64,000 nt of DNA. Origin: Haberlea rhodopensis. Taxonomy: Eukaryota > Streptophyta > Magnoliopsida > Lamiales > Gesneriaceae. The stretch's first letter is position 1. Each line of letters starts with the position of its first letter. Position numbers and translations under genes: made by a program. This document shows positions 23,801 through 33,814 of this stretch, piece by piece. The notes under the pieces were generated by a model. That model saw only the letters and a program-made list of their open reading frames with translations. It had not been told where the DNA came from and searched no databases. The stretch is taken from contig CAJQUN010000226.1 of assembly GCA_907163345.1 (NCBI GenBank), positions 620,001 through 684,000 of the forward strand. The letters run 5' to 3'.

Positions 23801-26070
23801 TGTGAGACCCCGTTATCTCAATCATAATCTTAGGTGCAATTAAGAGAACTAAACATTCATATGTATAAATCAGAGTAGTAAGTCGTGTTGATTAACCTGA
23901 GCTTAAGAGATTACAGTACCTTAATTTAAAAGGAATTTCACGTATTCCTACAAAAGGGTACTACACTATAGTCTTACTCTACTACATGTAGAAGCTATAC
24001 AAAAAAATTCCCTAACATGCTATCCTGTAGCACTCCTTACAGCTCAGCATATCAACCCTGACCTTGGTTCTCCTCATCAAAAGCACCTACAAAGACAACC
24101 CCCAAACACATGAGCATATCCTAATTCATATTCAACATAATATGAATGTAAAGCGTAAATGCACAAATCATAAATACAAAGCACTTCCTGTATTCCAAGC
24201 ATTTACAACGCCCATTGGTTGTCCTGTACCATAACTCATAATAAAACATTATATGAACATATGGTTCCATAAATAAATGTCATGACATATCCTTCCTTCT
24301 CAAATCCTTATTTCAATCCTGAGTCACTTATCAATAGTGCATTCAATGCTTCTTACTTTTCCACGTAAGCGGAATTCCTCTTCGCTTCCTATGGAAATCC
24401 ACGTAAGCGGAATTCTTCCTCGCTTCTTATGGACGTTAGCGTAAGCATTAAATTCTCACTAGGATAACCTTGACTCGTGAAATACACCTCTTATATTTCA
24501 CAACGTATATATGCAAAAACGAAGCATATCAACATGTATCATATCATCATGCACTATCTTATGCATACCTTACTTTGCCTTGTGTTAAATAAATAAACAG
24601 ACAATACATGTTACCGTTGGGGTGCCCGTACGTCGCTTACGTACCTTTCCAAAATGTAGTGTGTTGTGGGACTCTATCCCCTGCGCTGTGTAGCTGTCTG
24701 TGAAGGCTCTACACCAGTGTACAACACAATATTAGATGTCTCACTACAATCCAATATCAAATTTAAAAAGAAATTCTACATTTTTGAAAAAAAGGCACTA
24801 CCGATCGATCGGCCCTCATCACCGATCGATCGGTGAACTGTTTGAATTAAGGAAAAAAGCTACGGCTTTTGCCGATCGATCGGTGTTCTTCACCGATCGA
24901 TCGGTCGATCATATTCAACCCAGATTTTCCAGAATTCCCTAACACCGATAATCATACCCTAAAATCTAACATGTAAGACATACAACATGCCAAGAACAAC
25001 ATGCTAGCAGTTATAACACACTACCCTGAGTGCATTCATATCAAATTTGCACCTCAAACATAAGCCCACATGCATAAACGTCGACCATTTATACAAGTAC
25101 TCGATCAACATTTCCGGAAACAGGGCAACATATTTTATTTCCAGATTTTTGAGTACTTCATTTCATGCTATAAAAACTACCACATATTTCATAAAACATG
25201 CTCAAACATGAAATGTCCTGGGCTTTACAAACTACCATGCATGTACTCAAATCGAAGGTTCACCCTAAAACCCATCTAACATGCATAATATCACCTCCTC
25301 AAAATCACTCCCAGTCCACATTTTCCAGAAAAACAGGGCATACTCCTACCCAGATTTCCGAACACCCTACTTTACATGCTTATTTCCTCAACATAAAACA
25401 TGTAATACACATAAGGAAAAACACTGAGAGTTACATAATAACACCATGTAAGCATTTAAATCAAAGGTTTCAAAAAACCTAAGCTAACATGCCATTTTCA
25501 CGCCACCTAAAAACATGTACTTAAACAAGTTTAAAACAAAAACAGAGCATGGTTTCTCACCCTACTTTGCTCCGATTTTGGAAGGACTTCCAGGCGATGA
25601 AAAAGGGAAGGCTCCTCAGAACTTTGCTTAGCAAGTGCTGGTGAAGAAATGGGAGAGAAGGGCCGAGATTTGGGATGGCTGAGAGTGGGCAAATGATTGA
25701 GCCAAGTGGGGTGGGAAGTCAGCCTGTGCACAGTGTGATTGGCATGGGTTGGGGGGGTGGTTGGGTGTTGGGTGGTTTGATGTGTTATGTTTTGGTCCTG
25801 GTATTTAACACGATGTATTAAAATATCTTCACATGATATTTATAGTATTTTCTCAATAAAATACTTCAATTCCCATTAACATGCTTTACCAAAACAAACA
25901 ACACACACCCAAAATAAACATGCCACAACCCCAAAAATCCCAACACATATCACATGCACCCTGAAATGAATCTCCCCAATAATATTAATTCAATCCCATG
26001 AATTAACACCCAAATCATCATAATTAAAATTAAATGATTAAAATCATATAATCATTTCGGGGATATCACA
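23801..26070 (-). repeat. E6 5' LTR
   Basis: 2,270 bp, nearly identical to 16731-19005. Differences are mainly single transitions and the length of the G run (25749-25756 here, 18679-18693 there). Confidence 0.95.
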
Positions 26071-26840
26071 CTAAATATGACAGCGGCAAGTATTCTATCA
26101 TCGCCTCGACATAAAGGCGGTAAGTATTCTTCATCACTGTGATATAACCTCGACTCACAATTACATGCAACCATAATGCATGTTCCAACTATATATGCAA
26201 CCATAATGCATAAATAAGATCACATGTGCAACCATAATGCATAGCCAATTCAAAGCGTAATAAATACGTTTTACCGTCCGATGCTCGTACGTCTCACTAC
26301 GTACCTTAGTTCCAAAGGTGGAGATGTCGTGGAACTTTATCTCCTTTGATGTGTGGCTACCTGGGATGGTTCTACACAATTACATGAATCCATATTAGAA
26401 GCCAATAAGTGAACCATTACCAAAAATAACATCATTTAAAACAAAATCCCAAAATCCACATTTTATGCCTTGCGATCGATCGCCATCTAAGCCCCGATCG
26501 ATCGCCAAGTGAAGAGAAAATAGGCATCCAAGCACTGCCTCCACCGATCGATCGAACCATTTTTCCGATCGATCGAAACATCACATCGATCGATCGGTAA
26601 GCTCATTTCACGCCTTGTTTAGGCTCTGCCTTGCTCGATCGATCGGACCCTAATCTCGATCGATCGAGCAGCCCTGTTCCAGCGAGAAACTTCTATGTAT
26701 GAGCTTCCAACAACACCTAAACTCATATACAACCAAGAACAACTTCCATGCTCAACATATAACCACAAAACAACCTTAAAATACAACCCCCAAACATAAA
26801 CAAGATGTTGGAACAAGATCTACCCCTTTTTAACCCCAAT
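26071..26840 (-). repeat. E5 LTR, second segment, truncated
   Basis: Continues the E5 LTR after the TSD CTAAA. It holds the rest of the tandem array (to about 26150), a block shared with E3 (GTACCTTAGTTCC, GGGATGGTTCTACACAATTA) at 26281-26385, and seven GATCGATC sites (26473-26670). It should continue for several hundred more bases by comparison with E3, but it stops at about 26830-26860 where E7 gag sequence begins. The exact breakpoint is uncertain. Confidence 0.75.
26473..26670. repeat. GATCGATC palindrome cluster in E5
   Basis: Seven sites: GCGATCGATCGC, CCGATCGATCGC, ACCGATCGATCGAA, TCCGATCGATCGAA, TCGATCGATCGG, CTCGATCGATCGGA and CTCGATCGATCGAG. Flanks vary while the core is kept. Confidence 0.92.
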
Positions 26841-27520
26841 TGGATGAGCACAACAAACCAAGCTGCTCTGAGCAGGGTGAGTGCAAAAATCTCCAGATCG
26901 AGCTGAATAAGCTGAAAATCTCTTATGATCAGCTCCATGAAGAAAATAAGAGAATTAGCACACAAAATGCTAAGTTCTCACATATATTCAAAACATGGAC
27001 AAAATCCAGAACATCCTTGGAAGAATTACAAGAGGTTCAAAGAAACGTCGTTGATTTCACCGGCATAGGCTTTGACACCAAAGAATGCACCAAAGATGAA
27101 TCTGAGTTGTTGCTGGTAAAGAATCAAGTCAAACAAATGACATTTGTTAAATCCAGCACAGTATATGAAACTGAAGCACCTAAGATTCAAACAGGAGTCT
27201 CTTACGAGAATCAAAATCTGAGAAAAGGAATTGGTTATGTTGACCAAGCCAAAGAAAAGGCACCAGCAAGATTTGCGTCTATCAGACCAAATCCAAAGGT
27301 GCAAGACCGAAGGCAAGGAAGACAATACAATTACTATAACTCAAAACCGATTCAACGAAGATATAGACTACCTTATGAGAATCAAAGGTTTTCACAGCGC
27401 ACACATTATCACACACAGCATCGAAACAGACCAGTACACAGCACACCCTACACACACAAGCCATTGAAGCTGATACAGGTGTGGGTTCCCAAAGGGCTAA
27501 TCCGTTCTGGACCCAAATAG
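26840..27520 (+). pseudogene. E7 gag, C-terminal part
   Basis: 226 codons. Residues about 15-55 look helical/coiled coil (KNLQIELNKLKISYDQLHEE); then comes the conserved FTGIGFD segment and a basic, Tyr/Arg/His-rich tail (about 150-215) ending QVWVPKG...GPK and UAG (27518-27520). No zinc knuckle remains. The nominal start is not an ATG and lies at the truncation point. The UAG after GPK also occurs in E8 (35695-35697), as in SIRE elements whose gag and pol are separated by a stop. Confidence 0.75.
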
Positions 27521-27585
27521 GATTGGGTACCAACAATAATTATATTTGATGACAGGTACCGAAGAAACTCGCATCAGACTGGTAT

Positions 27586-30500
27586 TTGGACAGTGGGTGT
27601 TCCCGTCACATGACTGGAAACATCGAGCTGCTGTCTGAAGTGACAGAATGTATTGGACCCAAAATCATTTTCGGAGATAACTCAAAGGGTAAGACCGTGG
27701 GCAAGGGTAAGATTGTCCATGGTAACATTATTATCAATGATGTGCTGTTAGTTGAAAATCTGTGCTATAATCTGATTAGTATAAGTCAACTCTGTGATAA
27801 TGGTTATGCTGTAGAATTTCATAAACACACTTGCACTGTTAAATCATCAGACGGTATAACCATGCTCGTAGGAATCAGGAATGGAAACACATATAAGATT
27901 AACTGGAATCATGCTCAACCTGATAATCCTACTTGCTTCATCGCTAACAATGATAATAAACATTGGCTGTGGCATAAGCGCTTGAATCATATCAACTTTA
28001 AGACCATTGCTAGCCTGTGTAAACATGATTTAGTTATCGGTCTGCCCAAGATCGATTTTGCTAAGGATAAGATCTGCGAAGCTTGCCAAATGGGCAAACA
28101 GATCAGATCATCCTTCAAAAACAAGAATGCCAAATCCTCCTCCCGCTGTTTAGAATTACTGCATATGGACTTGTTTGGTCCTATACCAATAACAAGATTA
28201 GGGGGAATGCGGTATACTCTTGTTGTCATTGATGATTACTCACGCTTTACATGGACTATATTCTTAAGCAGTAAAGATCAGACCGGTCCGAAGTTGATCA
28301 AGCTGCTGAAACGCACTCAGAACGAGAAATCATCCAGCATAGACAGGATTCGAAGTGACAAAGGGACTGAGTTTTCAAATCAGAATCTTGAATCCTTTCT
28401 AGAAGATCATGGAATCAAGCATGAGTTTTCAGCTGCTCGAACTCCTCAACAGAATGGAGTTGCAGAACGAAGAAACAGAACGCTCAAGGAAGCAGCAAGA
28501 ACAATGCTTGCTGATTCTGGAATCTCTCAAAAGTTCTGGGCAGAAGCTGTAAATACTGCTTGCTACACTCAAAACCGATCTATGATTAACAAGAAGCTGA
28601 ATCTCACTCCATATGAAATATGGACTGGTAACAGACCATCTGTTTCTCACTTTCATGTATTTGGCTGTAAATGCTTCGTTCACAACAATGGTAAGAGTCA
28701 TCTTACAGCATTTGAAGCTAAGTCAGATAATGGTATATTCTTAGGATATTCATCAATTAGCAAAGCTTATCGAGTTTGTAATAATCGAACTTTAACTGTA
28801 GAAGAATCTGTTCATGTAGTCTTTGATGAAACTTTATGTGTTGAGGGCAACAAAGAATCAATTCAAAATCAGATGGAAAATATCAATCTCGAAGCTAACA
28901 GTGATGATGAGATTGTAGCTAACAGGTCAAGAGACAATCCACCAGAACCAGAATTACCAGACAGACCGGATCCAGGCTTTGAAGAAACTTCAGATCGAGC
29001 TGATCCGAATGCTCCTGACTCAAATATTAAAACAAATGCTGATCATGCTGTTACTGTTCATCCGACCGGACCAGACAATCCAGAGTCAAGCTATCGATGG
29101 ACTAAGAAGCATCCACCTAATTTAGTGATTGGTAGTCCTTCTGCACCAATCAGAACCAGAGGACAGATGATGGATGAGTTCACTCATGCTGCCTTCATCT
29201 CTACTCTGGAACCCAAGAAGATCGATGAAGCTCTGACTGACTTCAACTGGATTAAAGCAATGCAAGAAGAGCTTAATCAATTCGAACAAAATCAAGTTTG
29301 GAGTCTAGCCCCCAGACCAAGCGATCTGCCTGTTATTGGAACCAGATGGGTCTTCAGAAATAAGCTAGACGCAGATGGAACTGTGGTTAGAAACAAAGCC
29401 AGACTGGTGGCACAGGGATTCAGACAAGAAGAAGGAATCGACTTCGATGAATCATTTGCACCAGTCGCCAGACTTGAAGCTATCCGAATCTTTCTTGCTT
29501 ATGCTGCCTTTAAAGACTTCAAAGTATATCAGATGGACGTCAAGAGCGCCTTTCTTAATGGAAAGCTTCAGGAAGAAGTCTACATTGAGCAACCACCTGG
29601 ATTTCAGAACCATTTGTATCCCAATCATGTATATCTACTGAATAAAGCAGTGTATGGTCTGAAACAAGCTCCAAGAGCCTGGTATGACACTCTATCTCAA
29701 TTTCTGCTGAACCATGATTTCCAGATCGGATCAGTAGATAAAACTCTATTTAAATTCATTAAGGGGGAACATACCCTATTAGTTCAGATTTATGTTGATG
29801 ACATAATCTTTGGGTCAACTAACCCCAAATTGTGCGAGAAATTTTCTAAGTTAATGCAGGGACAGTTCGAGATGAGCATGATGGGAGAATTGTCATTCTT
29901 TCTGGGTCTGCAAGTAAAACAGCTCAACAATGGCATTTTCATCAATCAGACCAAGTATACCAAAGAGCTCCTCAAGAGATTTGGAATGGAAACATGCTCA
30001 ACTGCATCAACTCCAATGAGTCCAACAATCAAGTTAGACAAAGATGAAGGGGGAACGGCTGTTGAAGTAACCATGTATAGAGGACTAATCGGATCGCTAT
30101 TGTATCTTACAGCAAGCCGGCCCGATATTATGTTTTCAGTCTGTATGTGCGCCAGATTTCAGTCAGAACCAAAGCAATCACATTTTATTGCTGCCAAGCG
30201 TATTCTGAAATATTTAAAAGGATCTCAGAACGTTGGTCTTTGGTACTCCAAAGATTCAAACTTCAGCTTGATCGGGTATTCAGACGCAGACTACGCTGGG
30301 TGTAAGATCGATCGTAAAAGCACCAGTGGAACATGTCAATTTCTAGGTGAAAGATTGATCTCTTGGTTCAGTAAGAAGCAGACATCGATTGCCACATCCA
30401 CAGCTGAAGCAGAATACCTAGCCGCTGGAAGCTGTTGTGCTCAAATGCTCTGGATTCAACACCAGCTCAAAGACTATGGCATCCAAGCTGTTGACTCTCC

Positions 30501-30735
30501 GATATTTTGCGACAACACAAGTGCAATTGCTATAACGTATAATCCAGTTCTGCACTCTCGAACAAAGCATATCGATATACGACATCATTTTATTCGAGAT
30601 CATGTTGGCAAAAAGGAAATTCGGATCGAGCACATTTCAACAGAACAGCAAGCAGCAGACATCTTCACTAAACCGCTTCCTGAGGCTAAGTTTAATTATT
30701 TCCGTCAAATTCTTGGTTTAATTGACTTATCTTAA
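27586..30735 (+). CDS. E7 pol: protease-integrase-RT-RNase H (copia)
   Basis: An uninterrupted run of about 1,049 codons, remarkably open for a truncated element. Domains: aspartic protease DSGCSRHM at residues 2-9; GAG-pre-integrase with zinc-binding H/C residues (LWHKRLNH ... CEAC, 128-168); integrase D195 (HMDLFG), D259 (SDKGTEF) and E294 (VAERRNR); an acidic, proline-containing linker 420-500; RT from about 553 with YVDD at 736-739; RNase H with SDADYAG at 899-905 and the AEAEY block near 940. The first listed codon is TTG inside the protease; the open frame actually begins just after 27556 and has no ATG of its own. It therefore needs stop suppression, frameshifting or splicing from gag. 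It is one frame off from gag. Confidence 0.9.
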   Translation: MDSGCSRHMTGNIELLSEVTECIGPKIIFGDNSKGKTVGKGKIVHGNIIINDVLLVENLCYNLISISQLCDNGYAVEFHKHTCTVKSSDGITMLVGIRNGNTYKINWNHAQPDNPTCFIANNDNKHWLWHKRLNHINFKTIASLCKHDLVIGLPKIDFAKDKICEACQMGKQIRSSFKNKNAKSSSRCLELLHMDLFGPIPITRLGGMRYTLVVIDDYSRFTWTIFLSSKDQTGPKLIKLLKRTQNEKSSSIDRIRSDKGTEFSNQNLESFLEDHGIKHEFSAARTPQQNGVAERRNRTLKEAARTMLADSGISQKFWAEAVNTACYTQNRSMINKKLNLTPYEIWTGNRPSVSHFHVFGCKCFVHNNGKSHLTAFEAKSDNGIFLGYSSISKAYRVCNNRTLTVEESVHVVFDETLCVEGNKESIQNQMENINLEANSDDEIVANRSRDNPPEPELPDRPDPGFEETSDRADPNAPDSNIKTNADHAVTVHPTGPDNPESSYRWTKKHPPNLVIGSPSAPIRTRGQMMDEFTHAAFISTLEPKKIDEALTDFNWIKAMQEELNQFEQNQVWSLAPRPSDLPVIGTRWVFRNKLDADGTVVRNKARLVAQGFRQEEGIDFDESFAPVARLEAIRIFLAYAAFKDFKVYQMDVKSAFLNGKLQEEVYIEQPPGFQNHLYPNHVYLLNKAVYGLKQAPRAWYDTLSQFLLNHDFQIGSVDKTLFKFIKGEHTLLVQIYVDDIIFGSTNPKLCEKFSKLMQGQFEMSMMGELSFFLGLQVKQLNNGIFINQTKYTKELLKRFGMETCSTASTPMSPTIKLDKDEGGTAVEVTMYRGLIGSLLYLTASRPDIMFSVCMCARFQSEPKQSHFIAAKRILKYLKGSQNVGLWYSKDSNFSLIGYSDADYAGCKIDRKSTSGTCQFLGERLISWFSKKQTSIATSTAEAEYLAAGSCCAQMLWIQHQLKDYGIQAVDSPIFCDNTSAIAITYNPVLHSRTKHIDIRHHFIRDHVGKKEIRIEHISTEQQAADIFTKPLPEAKFNYFRQILGLIDLS

Positions 30736-31117
30736 TTAGTTTAGATGTTCTTATTATTTTCGCACTGAAAGATTTTTGTCACCACAGATCGATAATACAA
30801 TGTTCAGAAAGACACAGACCGGTCCGAACTTTCAGACCGATCCTTGTCAGTCTGATTTTATCCTATGATCTGTCTGGACAATGACAACAGCTCGGACTGA
30901 TTGACCATTTTAACTAGTTGTACTTTAACCTCCTTATCTTTCTTTATCCTGACCGTTTATTTTGAATTATTTAATTCTCAGTCTTGGAGATAAAGACACG
31001 TGTCTTCTCTCTCCTATTTAGCGGACTGAACATTTCATACTTGTTCACTTTTTACAGTTTACCGCTTTCTACCTTCTCACTCTCTTACTCTTCGCACTTT
31101 CTTTAAACTCTTTTCAA
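30736..31117 (+). other. E7 pol-to-third-ORF spacer
   Basis: 382 bp without a gene. It holds pyrimidine-rich stretches near 31041-31110 and an acceptor-like TTGTTCACTTTTTACAG ending at 31057, 60 bases before the ATG at 31118. No promoter element is convincing. Confidence 0.6.
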
Positions 31118-33562
31118 ATGGCTACCATCACTCATAACTCACTCTCCGTTGAGTTTGATGACATTTACAGGGCAGAAGATGCTGCTATGGTGTCCCTTTT
31201 TAGAGCCCTGGAATCATCTGGTTTAAGGAACTTCTTGGAATGCGGAACCGTTGTTTATGAATCAGAAATCCGCGAGCTGTTCGCCAACGCCGTCTCCCGG
31301 AAGACATCCATTTCTACTACTGTCCAGGGCAAATCTTTCGAGATCTCGCCAACAACGATGGCCAAGACCTTTGGCCTCCCCAGTTCCGGACTGACAGAGT
31401 TCGGACAGACTCCTCAAGCGTCACTCTTAGATCTTCAGGGGAAGATTTCTATTTCTGGCCAACGATTGCAACCCTCCTTTAAGAAGAAGGAAATGCTCTT
31501 CCATTTCCAGGTGCTGTGCGAAGTGGTAGGCAAGCCACTTTTGGGTAAAGCAGGAAGCTTCGATGCTGTAACCGCCGAAAAGTTCAGGGCCATGGCGGCT
31601 ATTGTATCCGGCCAGAAGATAAACTGGTCCATGATTTTGTTTGGAGTACTGCTGGAAACGGTGATTGCATCCAAGCACGCCGTATGTTTTGCTGTTCCTC
31701 TCAGCAAGCTCTTGGAGTCCTTAGGCCTCGAGCTGAGCAAGCCGTCTGCTCTCCGTCCCTTTAAGATCCTTAACTCCAAAGGACTTGCACTGCTGAAATC
31801 CAAGAGTGCTCCGCCTACTCCTGCTACTCTGGCTGCAGTCAAGGTTGAGCAGGACGAGGAACCAGTTGCTGTGCGCAAACCTCGGGTCAAGCGGAAGCTG
31901 ACCATTCAGACTGACTCAGAAGCCACCCAGTCTGCTCACTCATCACCAACCAAACCACTTCCCAAAAAGCCCCGAACCCAGATTACCAAACCAGCCAAAT
32001 CTCTACCTCCACCAATACTACCACCCTCTAAAGCAACCCCTGCCCCTCAACCTTCCACCCAGCTTTCCCAAGCTTCAACCCCTGCACCCAAAGTCATCCT
32101 TAGAATTCCCTCTGCCAATCCCGTGGTCAAAGGGGTAGTCATCACTGAGTTGGGAGACTATACCCAATCAGGGATTAAGTCCCCTTCCTCCACCGGCAAG
32201 GGAAAAACCATTCTCACCGAACCCCTCTCTACTAAACCCAAATCTGCAGCGCAGACTGCTATCGACATCGCCATGGAGGATGTTGATGAGAGGCTAAAGG
32301 AACTCATTGTGGTTTTTGATGAATATGTCCAGTACCGGACTATCAACCACATTGAGCTGTTCTACGGTAAGCTGCACAGATTGAAGAAAATGGAAGATGA
32401 AGTTCTGAAAGGAACAGAGACTGATGATGTTCGACTTGCCGTGCAGCGCAGAGATCTATTTACGGCAAAACACAGATTCAGACTGGCTAATCTGCTTCTT
32501 GTTGCCAAAAAGAAGAACTTCGATCCGCTTGCTCCAACTGCCAGAGATGATGGGGCTGTGATTGCTCAACTCGAGATGGATGTTCATGCTCTATCCTTAG
32601 CTGTCCGTTTTCAACGACAGAATCTAAGTATCTCCACTCCAGCCACAAGCCCGGATCATCCTTCTGCAAGCAAGACTCTGGCAGAACCATTTATCGAGGT
32701 TATTCCTTCTGATGCAGCACAACAGACAGAGAATCAGCCTGCAGAGCACGTACCAGACCAGACAGTGGAGCAGCCATTGTCTAATGCTCCGTCTGCAACA
32801 GATGATGCACCAATGAATGTTCTGTTGGACTCTCCGACAACATCTATTCCATTGAATTCATCAGCCTCCCGTGCACAACCCAGTCCAGCTGAAGCATGTG
32901 CAACAACTGAAGTACCAGACCTCATCGATCCGGATTTCGTGGTATCTACAGTGGTTGCAGCTCTCCAAGTTGAGGAACTTCCCAGTCCCCACTCTCCTCC
33001 GGGACCATCAGATGAAGATTTGGCCTTCATTCAAGGTTTCTCTTCGGATCTGATCACTCTGATCCGATCCGAAAGTCATCGGGCTACCATTTCTTCCATC
33101 GTGCCGATTGCTGAAGAAGATGACCATGCCATGTCATCATCAGATCACTCTCCCAGCAAGCTATCTGATGCACCTCCATCCCTGGCACGGACTATCCAGC
33201 ACTTCTCTGATACCTGTCTATCCTTGACTCAACGTATTTTAGAAGTTCATCAAGGTCAGAGGGTCACAGCCTTGGACTTTGCTTCCTTCAAAGAGAAGAT
33301 GAATGCCAGTATCGGAAGCCTTCAACGCGGCATAAACGATCTGTTTTCTCAACAGGCCTCTTACAAGAACAGCCTGAGAAAAGAGCAGATCGAGCTAGCC
33401 ACTGAAGTCAGAGCATCCGTTGCCAATTCCCTCCGCGCTCAAGACGTTCGTCTTGACGCTATCAGCGCGCAGCTAGCACAAGTTGTCGACTTTCTTCAAG
33501 AGATTGCTGCTGACAAAAAGGGGGAAAAGAAGACAGACTTCAGGCCGCCTTCTAGAAAATAA
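31118..33562 (+). CDS. E7 third ORF (env-position protein, unknown function)
   Basis: 814 codons from ATG, fully open, between pol and the 3' LTR. Residues 1-200 form the conserved block shared with E8 (VYESEIRELFANA, VQGKSFEISPTTMAKTFGLP, KAGSFDAVTAEKF, INWSMILFG). 220-390 is Pro/Lys/Ser-rich with basic, nuclear-signal-like motifs (KPRVKRK, PKKPRT). 390-480 is helical and charged; 500-690 is acidic and Ser/Pro-rich; 690-800 is helical and probably coiled-coil. I see no signal peptide or membrane-spanning segment, so calling it an envelope on position alone is not supported. I recall similar predicted proteins from Lamiales genomes under misleading names. The function is unknown. Confidence 0.85.
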   Translation: MATITHNSLSVEFDDIYRAEDAAMVSLFRALESSGLRNFLECGTVVYESEIRELFANAVSRKTSISTTVQGKSFEISPTTMAKTFGLPSSGLTEFGQTPQASLLDLQGKISISGQRLQPSFKKKEMLFHFQVLCEVVGKPLLGKAGSFDAVTAEKFRAMAAIVSGQKINWSMILFGVLLETVIASKHAVCFAVPLSKLLESLGLELSKPSALRPFKILNSKGLALLKSKSAPPTPATLAAVKVEQDEEPVAVRKPRVKRKLTIQTDSEATQSAHSSPTKPLPKKPRTQITKPAKSLPPPILPPSKATPAPQPSTQLSQASTPAPKVILRIPSANPVVKGVVITELGDYTQSGIKSPSSTGKGKTILTEPLSTKPKSAAQTAIDIAMEDVDERLKELIVVFDEYVQYRTINHIELFYGKLHRLKKMEDEVLKGTETDDVRLAVQRRDLFTAKHRFRLANLLLVAKKKNFDPLAPTARDDGAVIAQLEMDVHALSLAVRFQRQNLSISTPATSPDHPSASKTLAEPFIEVIPSDAAQQTENQPAEHVPDQTVEQPLSNAPSATDDAPMNVLLDSPTTSIPLNSSASRAQPSPAEACATTEVPDLIDPDFVVSTVVAALQVEELPSPHSPPGPSDEDLAFIQGFSSDLITLIRSESHRATISSIVPIAEEDDHAMSSSDHSPSKLSDAPPSLARTIQHFSDTCLSLTQRILEVHQGQRVTALDFASFKEKMNASIGSLQRGINDLFSQQASYKNSLRKEQIELATEVRASVANSLRAQDVRLDAISAQLAQVVDFLQEIAADKKGEKKTDFRPPSRK

Positions 33563-33800
33563 TATTTTCAGACTGTGTATTTTTAGGATTTTCTTGGTGA
33601 TCAATAAAATCCTCGTTTGATTAAGTCTGTGTTCATTTATTTTGAACCTCATCATAAGGCTTAATAATAAAGATTTAATCGATTCAACTTAATGAAGTTC
33701 ATTTATTTTGAACAAAGAAGTAATCGATCCGAAAGCATTCGCTTCAGAGCTCTTATCAAGACTGGTTAAAAAGACTTAGAAGCTAGGTTTTGTCATCATC
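33563..33800 (+). other. E7 3' untranslated region
   Basis: AT-rich 238 bp between the third ORF and the PPT. It holds a repeated phrase (TTCATTTATTTTGAAC at about 33631 and 33699). I see no gene. Confidence 0.6.
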
Positions 33801-33814
33801 AAAAAGGGAGAATT
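33801..33814 (+). other. E7 polypurine tract
   Basis: AAAAAGGGAGAATT directly before the LTR start TGTTAG. It is nearly the same as the E8 PPT (43108-43121), including the preceding TCATCA/TCATCACC context. Confidence 0.88.

Larger units (their letters stand above)
16731..26070 (-). mobile_element. E6: young, nearly intact Tekay-type Ty3/gypsy element
   Basis: 9,340 bp, minus strand, flanked by the TSD CTAAA (16726-16730 and 26071-26075). In element order: 5' LTR 23801-26070, PBS 23784-23795, gag-PR-RT-RH 23583-20533, integrase 20611-19040, PPT 19006-19020, 3' LTR 16731-19005. The LTRs differ by roughly 1-2% by my eye count, mostly transitions, so this is the youngest clear insertion here. 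The chromodomain-like integrase end points to the Tekay chromoviruses. A TAG in gag and a frameshift between RNase H and integrase make this copy unlikely to be autonomous. Confidence 0.95.

Noticed and set aside
27527..27556. A 29-30 base GT...AG intron at the E7 and E8 gag-pol junctions
   Set aside because: Plant introns are rarely below about 60 bases; only the acceptor-like end is kept as an observation.
31427..31905. Minus-strand frames of 83 and 156 codons opposite the E7 third ORF
   Set aside because: Shadows of an intact forward ORF with no domains of their own.
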